NCBI GenBank assembly: GCA_021904315.1
Contig: CM038912.1
Location: 12,363,061-12,427,060 of the forward strand
DNA: 64,000 bases
Direction of reading: 5' to 3'
DNA from: Sphagnum magellanicum
Taxonomy: Eukaryota; Streptophyta; Sphagnopsida; Sphagnales; Sphagnaceae
The position numbers and the translations under genes were made by a program. The notes beneath the pieces were generated by a model. The model was given only the letters and a program-made list of their open reading frames with translations, did no database searches and was not told where the DNA came from. The stretch's first letter is position 1, and every line of letters begins with the position of its first letter. Of this stretch, positions 12,541-23,759 are shown one piece after another.

Positions 12541-12930
12541 AGGGAGTCGTTCTCAGAATTTGGGTCTCACTCGAAGCTCTTGCCTAGCACCAAGTCCTCT
12601 TTCCCAAAATGGCCCCATTCTTGGCCCTTACCCTACATTTAAAGCACTCAAAGATATATTCGGAGGGTGCCTTCCATCAATGAATATCCCTCCTAGAAAA
12701 GAGTAGAGATCCTATGCCTATGAGTAGGCATACATAAACTCCCACTCCTAGGCCTCATGATTTTTGCCTGTTTGAGTTCATGATAGCATTTGCCTCATGC
12801 TTTATGATGGGTATTGTCCACAGATGGTGCCATTCCGAAAATGGGGGCTGGACTCCACAACTTCCTCCTTCATTCTAGGCCCTTCATTTCCACCCTGCTG
12901 GGGCTTTACCCTACATCTATAATTCACAGC
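12540..12930 (+). repeat. Dispersed repeat R1, plus-strand copy
   Basis: Blocks of this segment recur in inverted orientation at 46,500-46,790: gttcatgat, gctttat, attgtcc, ctaggcccttcattt and ggggctttaccctacat, all in the same order. Within the segment itself the end motif (cctaggccc or ttggccc, then ttaccctacat) occurs twice, near 12,615-12,645 and 12,870-12,920. A block with atgcctatgagtaggcat precedes the second. I do not recognise the family. It carries no visible coding sequence. Confidence 0.6.
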
Positions 12931-13019
12931 CCAAGTGATGATTATGTATCCACTTTTTCATATGTTTATGTATTCTTTCCAGAGATTCCTGTGATAAATA
13001 CAATATATAGTCCATCTAT

Positions 13020-14090
13020 TTGTCTACAATTGAGGGGTGGGGTAGTCTAGTGGTGGTGAGAATTTTGCAATGATGTCTCTGTGAACTATCATGACCCACT
13101 CTACGGCTGGCATACCTAACTCTGAAGCTCCTTTTGATTTGATTACTGAGCCACAAGCAGAATACATGCTTCGTGAACGGTGGTGAATTCCCTCCATGCA
13201 ATGAGTTGAGAAGCCTATGGTACAAAAAGATTCAGCCCTATAACAGACCGACAGATCTGGGCCAAGCATGGGTTCTGAGGGCAGGGGCTTTTGTACTAGA
13301 GAGCGGGCAGGCTACCGATCAGTGCTGATTGATTCTGGCTGCAAAAAAGGACTGACCCGCGGGCGTTCTCAAAGGCCAAAGGGCAGGCCAGCTTGCATAT
13401 CTGCTCAGCTCACCCAGTCTGCTCTGCTTCATGAAGGACTAAACACGTTGGTCGTGGAGGGCAATAAACAAGCCATTAGAGGGATAAAATTGATGGCTAA
13501 GTGGTGGAGGAACAAGAGCAACCTTGTGCATCAGCCCTGTTGTTTAGCTTCGGCATCAGTCACGGGCTGTCAAGCTTTGGGGCCAGGCCTAGCTAACTTG
13601 TGTGCATGTGCGGGGCTCCCTTAGAGGGTCTATTAAGAAATCCCTGACTTTAATGTACTATGGAATGTGCTGGAGTATAGGCCATTGTGTCTGGTAAGGT
13701 GCCTGTGAGGAATTTGGGCAAACCTGGTAAGGTGAGCAAAAATTTCCAAATTGGCAGCAAAGCAGGACAATGGCCTGTACCTGGCATGTTCCATAATGTA
13801 ATGATTTCTATGATATTCACAATGGGAATGTGGATTTAGGAAATGAGCATGTGGATTTTGCACAATGGGTACCTGGATTTCTTTGTTAGGTCAGGTACAC
13901 CTTGAGAGGAAATGTCCATTGCCCCTTGTAAGGGGACTAAAAAGAGATAGAAAAAGCCACATGAAAACTATTACCTACTATAGAGCAGGGCTGGTCCACC
14001 CAGTAAAGTGATAAGCCCGGTCAAGGAGACCTGTTCAATCAGGTGGTGGAGGGTTCTGGCAGGGCCTGTTCCAGAGTGTAGCTGTTTACT
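13020..14090 (+). other. GC-rich block, possible SINE-like or retroelement insertion
   Basis: This block is visibly richer in G/C than its surroundings. Near its start, tagtctagtggtggtgagaa (13,042-13,061) resembles a pol III A-box of a tRNA-derived element, although no clean B-box follows. A 118-codon open frame (13,268-13,624) runs through part of it but has no motif I know and may be chance. A second tRNA-like phrase, tggtccacccagtaaagtga, lies near 13,993-14,012. A recent insertion that has not yet lost its C/G content is my reading, but the class is not established. Confidence 0.35.
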
Positions 14091-14115
14091 CCCCCCCCCC
14101 CCCCCCCCCCCCCCC
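14091..14115 (+). repeat. Homopolymer run of 25 C
   Basis: Twenty-five consecutive C residues follow gctgtttact. The true length may be uncertain because such runs are error-prone to sequence. It marks the right edge of the GC-rich block. Confidence 0.95.
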
Positions 14116-14324
14116 GTTGATTCACACCACAAGCACGTGTTCCCTCAGAACATAACAACCTCTTAGTGTATTTATAGGGCAGACTACATTTAGTAATCAG
14201 AATTACAAAAAAAGCCCTAGGGCAGAGGGTGTGAGATTGTAAATCCTAAGGTGCAAGATGTAAGCCAATAAGATCTTTGGAAGGGAATTTTTGTTAAAAA
14301 AAACCATTGAATACCTTGGTTGTT

Positions 14325-14433
14325 ATGCAGGGTAAGGCCCTGCTCTCAGGGATTTACTGCATGGATGTTATTAGGCTCCACCCTTGATGCTCACACAGTA
14401 ATTCCCTGATAGCAGGGGTCCTTACCCTATTCA
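14325..14433. repeat. Small foldback element, arms of about 30 bp
   Basis: The left arm (agggtaaggccctgctctca continuing to tttactg, ending near 14,358) pairs with the right arm (cagtaattccctgatagcag continuing through gtccttaccct, about 14,396-14,432). The intervening 40 bp form a loop. The stem contains a few mismatches and one or two bulges. It could be a small MITE or the terminal hairpin of a larger element. Related taccctac ends occur in repeat R1. Confidence 0.65.
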
Positions 14434-16640
14434 GAATTTACTTTGTTGGACTATCGCATTCAATTTTTATCTTATTAGAACTGATTTCACATTAGGTGAA
14501 CTGGTTTTTTCGGTGAAAGTGTTTAGACTGTTTAGATTGGAACCGATTTTTTTTGGTGTTAAGAGTGTGGACACAGTAGGTAGATGTACAACATCTTAAA
14601 CTATTGGCAGGGCCAGCATGTTTGTGATGCCTCATTTACATCGCAAGTGGAACCAGCAAGTGACCACTTGTCCCACCCAGGAACAGAATACAGACCTAAA
14701 AAGGCAGTTGAATATTTTAGGTACCCCAGGCTCTTAGGACGGTGTATTAGCTTAGGCCAAAAATGGTGACAAACAGTTTCAGGATAGAATTTTCAGGCCA
14801 TCCACCAATGAGGTGGCTCAATGTGCACCCCCAGCAGGGCCCATGGATTTTCCTTTTGCTTGGGGAGGTGTACTTGAAAACAAGAGGGAAAATTAGGGAT
14901 TTTTTTTTTCAAGGGCAAACAAGTGGCCATTATGCAGTGTAAGCCTGGGTGAGGAGCCTAATGGGAAAATAGCATGGAAAAGCAGTTCTGTATGGGGAAG
15001 GTAGGTTTGTGGTCAAAATAAGTATGTAACAGGAACTCATTTTGCAAGTCGTTCTAGGTTCACCGACCAACACGAGCCTACAAGAAGAAGAAGCTGAGAA
15101 AGTTATAGAACATACGAGGGTCAAACATCGGACGAGTCCACAACCAGATTTTTAGCCAAGGAACTCAAATTTCACCTCAAAAGGTTAAATTTGAGGCGTG
15201 AATTGCAAAGACAACAATCTCCTACCCATTCTTCTTTCTATGGTTTTATAACATGATTTTTCTACCATTTAGTAGGACCTACTCTTACAATTACTAACCC
15301 ATTCTTTTCTTCCTTATTCTGTTATAAATTTAATATATTACCATGTTTAAAAATAATAATATGTTCAATTGATTTTTTTTGTAATTGTGTAGATTTAGAC
15401 ATCTCGTGTGGATTATTAATTATGCAATAAAGTTGTTGGGGGGGGCAAGATCAGCTTACTTAATGATAATAGGGGATCAAATGTGTAAGTGAAGCCAACA
15501 ATTTTACAAAGAAAAATAACTGGGACCCAAACTAGTTTTCCACCAAAATTGGTGGTAAAACTAGTTTGGTTATGTGTTTGATGTTTGCAAGAGGTAGCTA
15601 ATGCACACGTGTGAAACAGCCAGTGAATTTTTTTCCCCTAGAGTGTGAGAAAACATGAGAATTTGTGTGTCGATTTGTGTGTGTAAAGACAACTTTGAAG
15701 TGTGATAGACCAAAAAGTTTTGAGCAACAGGTTGTGATTGCAATCAGGTTACAACTATGAAGGTTTGGTTATGGAGCTTCAAAAAGTGCAATGAGGGAAA
15801 GGTTGTGTAGCTTCACCAAAGTCATTACAAGTGGAGAGGTGGAGCTACACTAAAGAATGTAAGGCTTTCTTGGCGGTGAGGGTTTAGGGTTAGCCTCTTA
15901 GCTCCAACATTATGGTGTTAGTAAAAACTTATGCAAAAAGCTATGAAATCTTCTATGATTGTTATGATAGACAATTCAACCTTTGGGGGCATTTCTTCTT
16001 GGTTGTGTGGTCTAACTTTGGTTTCCTACAGACACCATGTGAGTTTCCACCTTGTTAGCACACTCCCTCAATCCATCAATTTCTAACAAAACCCGTAGCC
16101 AACTACTAGAATTGGTACCTTGCCAAAATTCTGCACATACAATTCATGGCCATTGGCAATTTGGTGTCTAGTCTCATGGATGCCATAGTTATAAACCATA
16201 TCTTTCCACCCCTACCTTTGAACCCCTTTATTTTTCAATGTTTCCATAGAGTGAACAAAACATGGTAAAGGGTTGTAGGCCAAAGGATGGTGTGGAATGC
16301 ATTTGAAATTGTCTAAATTAATCATGATTTCTACCTTCAAACCATCACCAAAAAAAAGACTTTCCTATGCAATCTCTTCAAAAGAATTTGGAAATTGAAC
16401 TTAAATGTTCAATGGAATGCTTGAATGCAAATGATACCTTGTTAAATGAATGTGATTTGGACACATAATCATATTCTACCTCTTGCTAGGGTTGGAATTC
16501 CCTACATAAATGTGACTAGAACAACATATGATACCTTGCAATGTAATGTACATAAAGGGAATTTCATTTTTGTGTTCAATTGTTTGGATAATTGTGTAAA
16601 CATGTGGTACTACATACCTTTTAATTAGGATTTACTTATA
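14434..16640. other. Gene-free stretch
   Basis: No gene is supported. The portion around 14,600-14,760 has relatively high G/C and a 61-codon open frame without motifs. 15,200-16,640 is ordinary AT-rich intergenic DNA. Confidence 0.5.
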
Positions 16641-17200
16641 TGGACAATCCTTCTTGCATTACATTTGAACCTTCTTGCAATTGATTTTGGAAGTTCATAT
16701 GCATTTTGGCCTTTCCTACAATTTATTTGGGTTTGACCTTGGTGGTGTTCATTTGAGTTTTGATGAAATAGACCCATCACAAGGCATTAACAAATGGTCC
16801 TCATGTGATATTGCTTGTGATTATTTATTAGGGTATGGTCATGGTGGTCTTCATGTGAATTCTAATGAAATAATCCCCTAAATTGGCACTATAAGTGGTC
16901 CTTTTGGTCATTTTGGTTATGATTATCACTTGGGAGTTGGTCGTTGTGGTCTTCATATGAACTCTAGTGAAATAGTCCCCTACATAGGTTGTGCAAGTGG
17001 TTTTCTTGGTCATCTTGTTGTGATTATGGATTAAGAATTGGTCATGGTGGTCGTTTGGTGAATTTTGGTGAAATATACCCTTGCATTGGGGCATTGCAAA
17101 TGGTCATCATGATGATTTTAGTGTTGATTATCAATTAGGAGCTAGTCATGATGGTCTTTTAGTAAATTATGGTGAAACAAACCCTTACATTGGATTTTTT
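16640..17200 (+). repeat. 102-bp tandem repeat, about 4.5 copies, codon-length unit
   Basis: The block ggtggtcttcatgtgaattc with a following aatgaaat or variant recurs at about 16,741, 16,843, 16,945, 17,046 and 17,150. Spacings are close to 102, 102, 101 and 104 bp. The first units keep the frame (34 codons each), giving repeating GHGGLHVNSNEI-like peptides with scattered stops and a one-base shift in the fourth. The array could be the ruin of a gene with internal protein repeats or an ordinary satellite. Confidence 0.7.
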
Positions 17201-17620
17201 TCATTTTTTCCAAAGATTGGTGTCTTATGGGTTCCTTTGTTCTCTTATGACTATGTTGGAACAAAAACAATAGCAATTGGGGAAAAAAAATCTTCCAAAG
17301 ATTGCTCTCTTGTGGCTTCCTATGTGTTTTTATGACTATGTTGGAACAAAATAGTAGTAATTGGAATGTGTTCATTTTTTTCCAAGGATTGCTCTCATGT
17401 TGCTTCCTATGTGCTCTTATGAATATGTTGGAGCAAAAAAATTAGCAATTGGAGATTTTTTTTTCTTCCAAAGATTAGGGCTTCCTATGTGCTCTTATGC
17501 ATATGTTGAAACAAAAATAGTAACAATTGGAAAATTTTCAATTTTTTCCCAAGGATTTCTTTCTTGTGGTTTCCTATGTGCTCTTATGAATACATTGGAA
17601 CAAAAACAATAGAAATTGGA
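17200..17620 (+). repeat. 85-bp tandem repeat, five copies
   Basis: The phrase ccaaagatt or ccaaggatt starts at 17,210, 17,295, 17,382, 17,468 and 17,549, giving spacings of 85, 87, 86 and 81 bp. Each unit then runs through tcttatgactatgttggaac and agcaattgg in variant form. It abuts the 102-bp array with no gap, but the two units are not obviously related. Confidence 0.8.
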
Positions 17621-18119
17621 AAATTTGATGGAAAATATTCATATGTCAAAATTGTTCTAGTTTATGTTATAATCTTTTCATTCTTTCCCCAAAAACTTGG
17701 CATAATTAAAAACAATAGATGAACGTGCCAACCATAATGTTCTCAAAAGGCAATAGAATGACATTGATAGTACTTATACCCCACCCAAAGTATTGAGGCT
17801 ATTTATTCTTCTTACATTATATGCCTTGTTACATGAGTCATCATCTACTCCACCATCATCATCTAACTTAAGCCCTAATTTTACATTTACATCAAGTGGC
17901 AAGGCAAAGATGAAGGTGGAAGTATTATAGTCATAGTCCACTAGCTTTGCCCCATGGCACACAAGATAGTTGTCAACAATAAAGATCAAAGAGTTCTAAT
18001 CAAAGCAAAGATGGAAGTTAGCATAAAAAAGAACAAACATGTTAAGTTTAATAAATTCAAAATATTTAGAATTTGAGGAGTTTTAACATATGCAAAAATT
18101 TAAACAAAGATTATTAAAG
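17621..18119. other. Gene-free stretch
   Basis: No gene or repeat is recognised. The stretch lies between the 85-bp array and the C-terminal end of the transposase pseudogene on the minus strand. Confidence 0.4.
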
Positions 18120-18960
18120 TGTTAAACTTGTAACTTGAAGTCCCCATCCCAATCATAGTCAATTTGATCTTCAATTTGGTCACCAATGACTTCATATGTG
18201 AATTCTAGGTGATTTCTATGCAAGAAATTAGTAAGAATAATTACAACTTAAAACAAATGAATATATTTTTGCTTATGGAATCAAAACATTCCATTCATTT
18301 TTTCCATTTTCATTTCAACCCGCCAATTCCTCATCCACCTTCACTTTACACCCTACATACATATTGTTGTATGTTTGCACTACACCTAGGTCATGCTCAG
18401 GGGCAAGTTCATGCTTCCCAAGCTATCACATAACAAACATCTTTTCACCCGTATAGCTTGGGTCCCCCAATAAAAATTCAAAATACTCATAAATATGTAC
18501 AAAAAATTAATGCGAGTTTTTGTACATGTTTGATTTGAACAAGATGCTTACATCATGAAAGGAGCCAAAATATCCATTATCCAAGTAAATGAACAATCCG
18601 CAATGGTCCAAGACCACCGTGTTATTCGTAAAATGCATTTTCTTCTACTCGTTGAACCATAACCTATGGGCGGCATTGTTATAAGGTTTGTGGATATCAA
18701 TGATAGTCCCATTGATAAATTTGATATAACTTTAGAATTTGGGGATGTGCATACCAAGGGTTGCTTGTTCCTTAATAAGAGGCCATCAAATCTCATCACC
18801 TATGGTCTCATCATTGCATAATATAATGAAAATTGCATCATCACATATTGCAATCTTGTTCCAATCCCACGAGAATGTGTCATACATGACTACGTTGTCA
18901 TGTTTCATGTACAAGATGAATTGTAACATTTGCTACTTTAGGTTCAACTAGTTAATCACC
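18120..18960 (-). pseudogene. Harbinger-like (DDE_Tnp4) transposase pseudogene
   Basis: Read on the minus strand, the sequence gives in order YDTFSWDWNKIAICDD, FINGTIIDIHKPYNNAAHRL, KKMHFTNNTVVLDHCGLFIY, DNGYFGSFHDVSIL, FEFLLGDPSYTGEKMFVM, APEHDLGVVQTYNNM and FTYEVIGDQIEDQ ending with WDGDF. These are the hallmarks of the plant DDE_Tnp4 family, which includes PIF/Harbinger-type transposases. The expected forms are roughly GFIDGTLVEI..P, NGRKKMY.MNNTVVVDH.GLFIYID.GYPGS.HDV.IL and LLGDPGYMGE.MFVMRR. The Asp of IDGT is Asn here, and stops replace Arg or Gln positions (for example TAG where NGRKKM is expected). The frame shifts at least once near the C-terminus. The N-terminal portion upstream of 18,960 was not found. 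No terminal inverted repeats were identified. Confidence 0.78.
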
Positions 18961-21239
18961 TTGTCACAATGCAAGCCTCAATAGTGGATCTTGCATGGGC
19001 TTGAATGCTGAGTACCACTAGTGTTGTTAATTCATCAAAGTTTAACAAATTAAAATTGTTAAAATTTTGAAAAAACTTGTAATTGCTCACATTTTGACAA
19101 ACATGTCCCAAACATTCACATTTCAATCAACTAATTATCCAACATTTGATTCCATTTCATTTGGATTAAACAATTCCAATATGTTAACATTCGCAATTAT
19201 AAACACAAACACAATTTGATGATGCATGTGAATCTTTTAAAACATTTCTTCATCATTATTTTATGAAGAGTTGTTGAAATCACCCATGTTAGAAAAGGCA
19301 TCACTACCCAGAAAAATTCACGAAGCACAAAAAAAAACCTTAAAATAGAACCCCATGATTGGGGAAAAAAACTTTGGATTAATCAAAGGGGGTGAAAGTA
19401 TCCTTGGGTGGTACATTGACACATTCCTTTCTTTCAACAAAAGTATTCAACTTGAATCCAAAATGGGAAGGATAGGGAATTGATGAAGCAAGGAGTTGAA
19501 TAACTACCAATGTGGATAAAAATTTCAATCACATTTGGATGTTACTTGTGCACTTGTTAATGCATTACATTTCCAATATTATGGGTTACACTCATGCACT
19601 AAGCCCTAGATCCACATGCATGCAAATATTAGGATCTCCACTTGTTAACCATGCACCACCAATGAATTGAAAACACAACAATAATTTTTAATTCTACATA
19701 ATGATAGGGTTTGCATCCATAGATCCTTTTGGATTAAAAGCAACACTAAAGGAACTAAGTCAAATAAACATATTGCAAATACTCATGCCTTGGGGTGGAG
19801 TTGCCAGATAGATTATGGATTCAACTACCATTACCATTTCTATTTAAATACATCCATAACAATATTATAATTCAAATTTGTCCACACCATAACTCATAAA
19901 GAACACATCACTAGAAAAACCCTATTTTTCTACTAGTGCATCAATGTGCACATTAAAGTGAATAGTAGACCCCATCATGTGACCCTTCAATTCATGAACT
20001 CCTACACATTGACTTCATGTATTAATGACATAACACACCAATTAATCCAAACCCTTGAAAACACATGTGGTTAATGGCTTCAAGGCAAATCCTACTTTGT
20101 GTAACAATTATGTATATTGAACACTATCAATGTGCCATGCATTCAACATGTCAGTTGAGCAACTAGTGCAGGATTTGGTTGTATACCTCCACACCTTGCA
20201 CCTACAACACACTCTGATGAACAAGTCCAAGCACTGACTATAGTAAACTTTTGTCCATGAATTCTTGCAAGCTAGACAAACCAAGACCTTTTGTTCATGA
20301 GAAATATAAAAAACTTGCAATGAAGAAAGATCTCAGGAGTGAAGCTTATGGAAAAAATGTTATAAATTTTTTTTATATAAATTGAACTACAAATTACCAA
20401 GGTGCTACATCAAATAGGGATTTTTTCAACAATCTTATGATGGTCAAATGAAAGGAGGGAAAATACCTATGGTAGCCACTTTCAAGACTTGCTTTGATGA
20501 TCATGCTTGATATGATCAGAATTGCTACCGGGTCCAATAATGGCAACCCCAAAACTACCTCACATGCATTGCATGGAAATACACATAGTATTGTTACATC
20601 CATGGAACACAAATTCTAAAACAAATAGATCAATGCAAAAAAAGACTAAGATTGGAAAGATGCAATAGGGTCAATATTAATATAGTCAGGGAAAAGAAAA
20701 GGACAATAATGTCTACTATAGGCTTGAAGGAATTGAAGATCTAAAAGAAGCAACATTACCAACCTATAAATGGTTCAATTGTGACTACATGCAAAAAAAT
20801 TTAAGAACATTTTGTACTTTATGTTTGCTTGCATAGACAATACATAAGTTTTTATAAAAAAAATACTCTAATCAAGCAACATGTTAATTAATGGAAAAAC
20901 ATGAAAAATCCATGCCTTACCAACACAAATGAGTGCCCCTTTTTCTTTCAAGAATAAGATGAAACAATAAAAGATATAACATCATTTTGGTAATGTCAAG
21001 CATTTGCCTGGAGCAAAACACTCCCTTATTTCTCTCCTACTATCTTGGTGACCCAAAATAACATGCCACAACACAAGGAAACACATAGTTTGTTTGATTA
21101 AAAACTTATGTCAGTTGCACATTGTTAAGAAGTGTTCAACTCAATTGCAAGCTCACATATGGAAAAATTACAAAGCCAAATGAACCACATATTGCAAACA
21201 CTACATCACAATACCAAGTCTCTCCAATTTGCAACAAAT
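18961..21239. other. Gene-free stretch between two pseudogenes
   Basis: I recognise no gene. A minus-strand open frame at 20,612-20,394 contains IIRLLKKSLFDVAPW but matches nothing I know. It might be a lost N-terminal exon of the transposase, but that is speculation. A 30-bp MITE remnant is listed separately at 19,909. Confidence 0.4.
19909..19938. mobile_element. 30-bp deletion remnant of a CACTAG-ended MITE
   Basis: The sequence begins cactagaaaaac and ends tttctactagtg, so its ends are inverted repeats. It is flanked on both sides by the triplet cat (19,906-19,908 and 19,939-19,941). The ends match those of the 140-bp foldback MITE at 51,550. A three-base target duplication fits CACTA-type or Harbinger-type elements. 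Confidence 0.6.
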
Positions 21240-23193
21240 TTCACCTTGCCGTGGTTAGCATGGCCCAGGATAATGACAACTAGTGGGCAAGCAATGAGAT
21301 GATCTAGCCCTCATCATCAAGAAATTCCATTGTCTTCTCAGTCATATTTTCAACCTTGAGACTACCGGCCTCCACAACTTTTCAAACTCTTGGCAACTAA
21401 ATTTGAAAGTTTCTTAATCCAATGTCTGGTTCACTATGGTGGCAACCCCTTTCTTGAAAAAAATCTTGATAATTTCATTGTCATTGATAGCGAACTTTTG
21501 AGCCAACTCTTGGCATGAAAGTTTGTCCTTGCCAATTCAAGTATGTAAACACATATGGGTGTTGTTGTTTTAGCTGATTTTGCACACACGGCTCTACAAC
21601 TAGCCTTATTCATCGTCTTGCCACCCTTGTGAACTAATGGTGTTATTGGAATGTCAATGTTCAAATCTACAAAGACAACATCTAGAAATTTTTTGTTACA
21701 GGCAATCACTTTTCTTTTCACACTGTTAGAGGGATTGTTGGCCTTGTTGTGCCAATATTTTTTACCCTTTTAAAATAGAGACCAAGGGAAAAACATTTCA
21801 AAATCATTACCATGGAGAAGAAGAAAATCCAAATAGTTTTCATCAAAAGCTTTTAAGCACCAACCTTAAATGGGGGAGCTTTTGTAAAAGCTTTGGTAGG
21901 CACAACCATGGGAATTACAATTAATGTGGCATGATTTACATTTGTTCAAGCCGATGATGAAATCCTTGGCCCCGTTCCAACATCTCTCAACACAGGTCCC
22001 TATACTCATTATTTCATTGCCATTTGCAGGTGAAATTTTTGGTCTGATACCGTAACAACTTCAACACTAGGCATTCATGGCTTCAAAATAAGTTTTGCTT
22101 GAATTGTCAGGGAAGGAGGGGTTGTAAAGGCATTGGTTGGTTGGTAGTAGGTGTTCCATTAACACCTATGGAATAAGAAGAAGTGTTTGCTTCTACTTGA
22201 TTTTTCTTTAACACACAAGTTTTTTTCTTCTGCCAACAATGTTTGTTCACTCAACTTTGCTTTTTAACTTATCTCTAACTCTCCATGCACCTAGTTGTGT
22301 TGCTCGTGGCCCAGGTCTCTCTACACCATTCCCCACTTGTTTACTACTATGGTTTTCTTCAATTCTATTCCATGTTCCAAGCTTTTCAACTTTCTACAAA
22401 GTTTACCTTAATGAATCTATGGCATTATAATTTGCTACAACATCAACAACATTACTTTTTCCCAAAGCAACTTTGGGAAGAGGAAGAAGAATATTATTGT
22501 CAAGTTTCAATTCAGAATTGGTTGGAACTTCATTGCATGATCCATTTGCACTACCCGTGGTAGCTATTGTTTCTTGTTATTGTTGCATAGAAGAAGAAGA
22601 AGAAGGAGAACCCTTTAGATGAAGGTTCAAGACAAGTTTAGGAGCACGTTTCAACAGGGGAATGTCAATGTCGACATCCTGAGACTTCACAGTCGGTGGT
22701 TACATTGTGAAAACAAGCTTTGAAGCTAAAGACAGCAAAGGACTTCCAACATCCTCATCATCTCCTAATCCACCTCCTTCTACTAGTCTTGTAGAAATTA
22801 AGGCTTTCATCAAAGTGTTTATACACTTGGTAGCATGTTGACGTCCTTTGGACCATTTGAAGGAAGAAGAAGAAGACCTTCCCCTTTCCCAAGTAAACTA
22901 TGTTGAACCAAAACTCTAAAAGAAAACCTTAGATTGGAAGAAGAAGTAGCAAACAATCGAACAACAGATGAAGAGAGAGAACAACATTTACAAATTCCAC
23001 AAATAACATTTTTCATGCATCCAATTTTGCACTCTTGTTTATCACTATTGCATTGCATCACACCCTTACCAAATCCTTCTTTCTTTACAAACATAAGTCT
23101 ATGCATACATACATAAATGTGGTTTATAGACATCACCGTTGCAACATATAATGTAGCCATCACCATTTTGTTCTCACTTCTTCCAAACTTCAT
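21240..23193 (-). pseudogene. Plastid translation initiation factor IF-2 pseudogene, 5' part only
   Basis: Read on the minus strand, pieces match the nuclear-encoded chloroplast IF-2 of plants (FUG1) in order. GPVLRDVGTG (about 22,003-21,970) is the proline/basic linker. KGKKYWHNKANNPSNSVKRK (about 21,770-21,711), HKGGKTMNKASCRAVCAKSA and ICVYILELA correspond to the RKGRKW.KASR region. ELAQKFAINDNEIIKIFFKK then NQTLD (about 21,515-21,435) is the IF2_N fold. DDEGLDHLIACPLVVIILGH then NHGK (about 21,320-21,245) corresponds to the start of the GTPase domain, whose family form is VVTIMGHVDHGKT. Similarity stops right after that P-loop. At least three frameshifts and stops (TAA after QTLD) kill it. 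The upstream 22,010-23,193, Ser/Lys/Pro-rich in parts, fits the poorly conserved N-terminal region and transit peptide but is weakly supported. The GTPase core and domains II-IV are missing. Confidence 0.72.
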
Positions 23194-23479
23194 CTACAAT
23201 CAAAATCACAATAGGAGTATCTAAATCAAAATCCATAAAAGCTTAAGTCTTGATTTCATTTCCTATTCACCAATGCAAGGAAGATAAAATGCACAAAGCC
23301 CAAAAATAGGGAAGACAGAATGTGCAATAGCTAAAGACATTTTGAGGATAAAAATCAAACAATTTGTCTTTTCATAGTTAACAATCAAAGATGTGTCCTT
23401 TTGTATCTAAAAAAATTAGGGCACACAAATATACATGGCTTGAAGCCATAGATTCTAGATAAATCTAAAGAAAAAGCCC

Positions 23480-23720
23480 TTTAAAAATCTCAAAAAGAAA
23501 CCTTGCAAAGACCCTAAAGCAAGCCTTAATTGTTTTTTAAACCCTAAAAGAACCACCCAAAAAACCTCAAATTTTTTCAAAATGACAACTTTAAAAAAAC
23601 TCTAAAACAAACCCTAAAAGAAGCTCTTAAGAAATCCTAAATTAATTTTTTAAAAAGCAAGAACAAAATGAGAAACCCTAATAACAATAAAAGTAAGAAT
23701 AAATGAGAAATCCACTTGGA
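23480..23720 (-). promoter_or_regulatory. Cluster of telo-box-like motifs (aaaccctaa)
   Basis: Three aaaccctaa motifs (about 23,539, 23,611 and 23,670) and several single-base variants lie in an A-rich tract just upstream of the IF-2 pseudogene's presumed 5' end. In plants such telo-boxes are common in promoters of translation-related genes, which would suit a copy made from genomic DNA rather than from mRNA. The tract might equally be a decayed interstitial telomere-like repeat. Confidence 0.35.
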
Positions 23721-23759
23721 AAGAAAATTTTAAAACCTAAAAAGCCTATGCATGTTAAA

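Noticed and set aside
13268..13624. 118-residue host gene
   Set aside because: No recognisable domain, no promoter or poly(A) context, and it lies within an insertion-like GC-rich block.
22819..23193. Independent 124-residue minus-strand gene with many cysteines
   Set aside because: It lies where the N-terminal part of the IF-2 pseudogene should be, and its Cys pattern matches no finger. It is treated as part of the pseudogene region.
23480..23720. Interstitial telomere array
   Set aside because: Only three good aaaccctaa motifs spaced tens of bases apart. There is no contiguous heptamer repeat.
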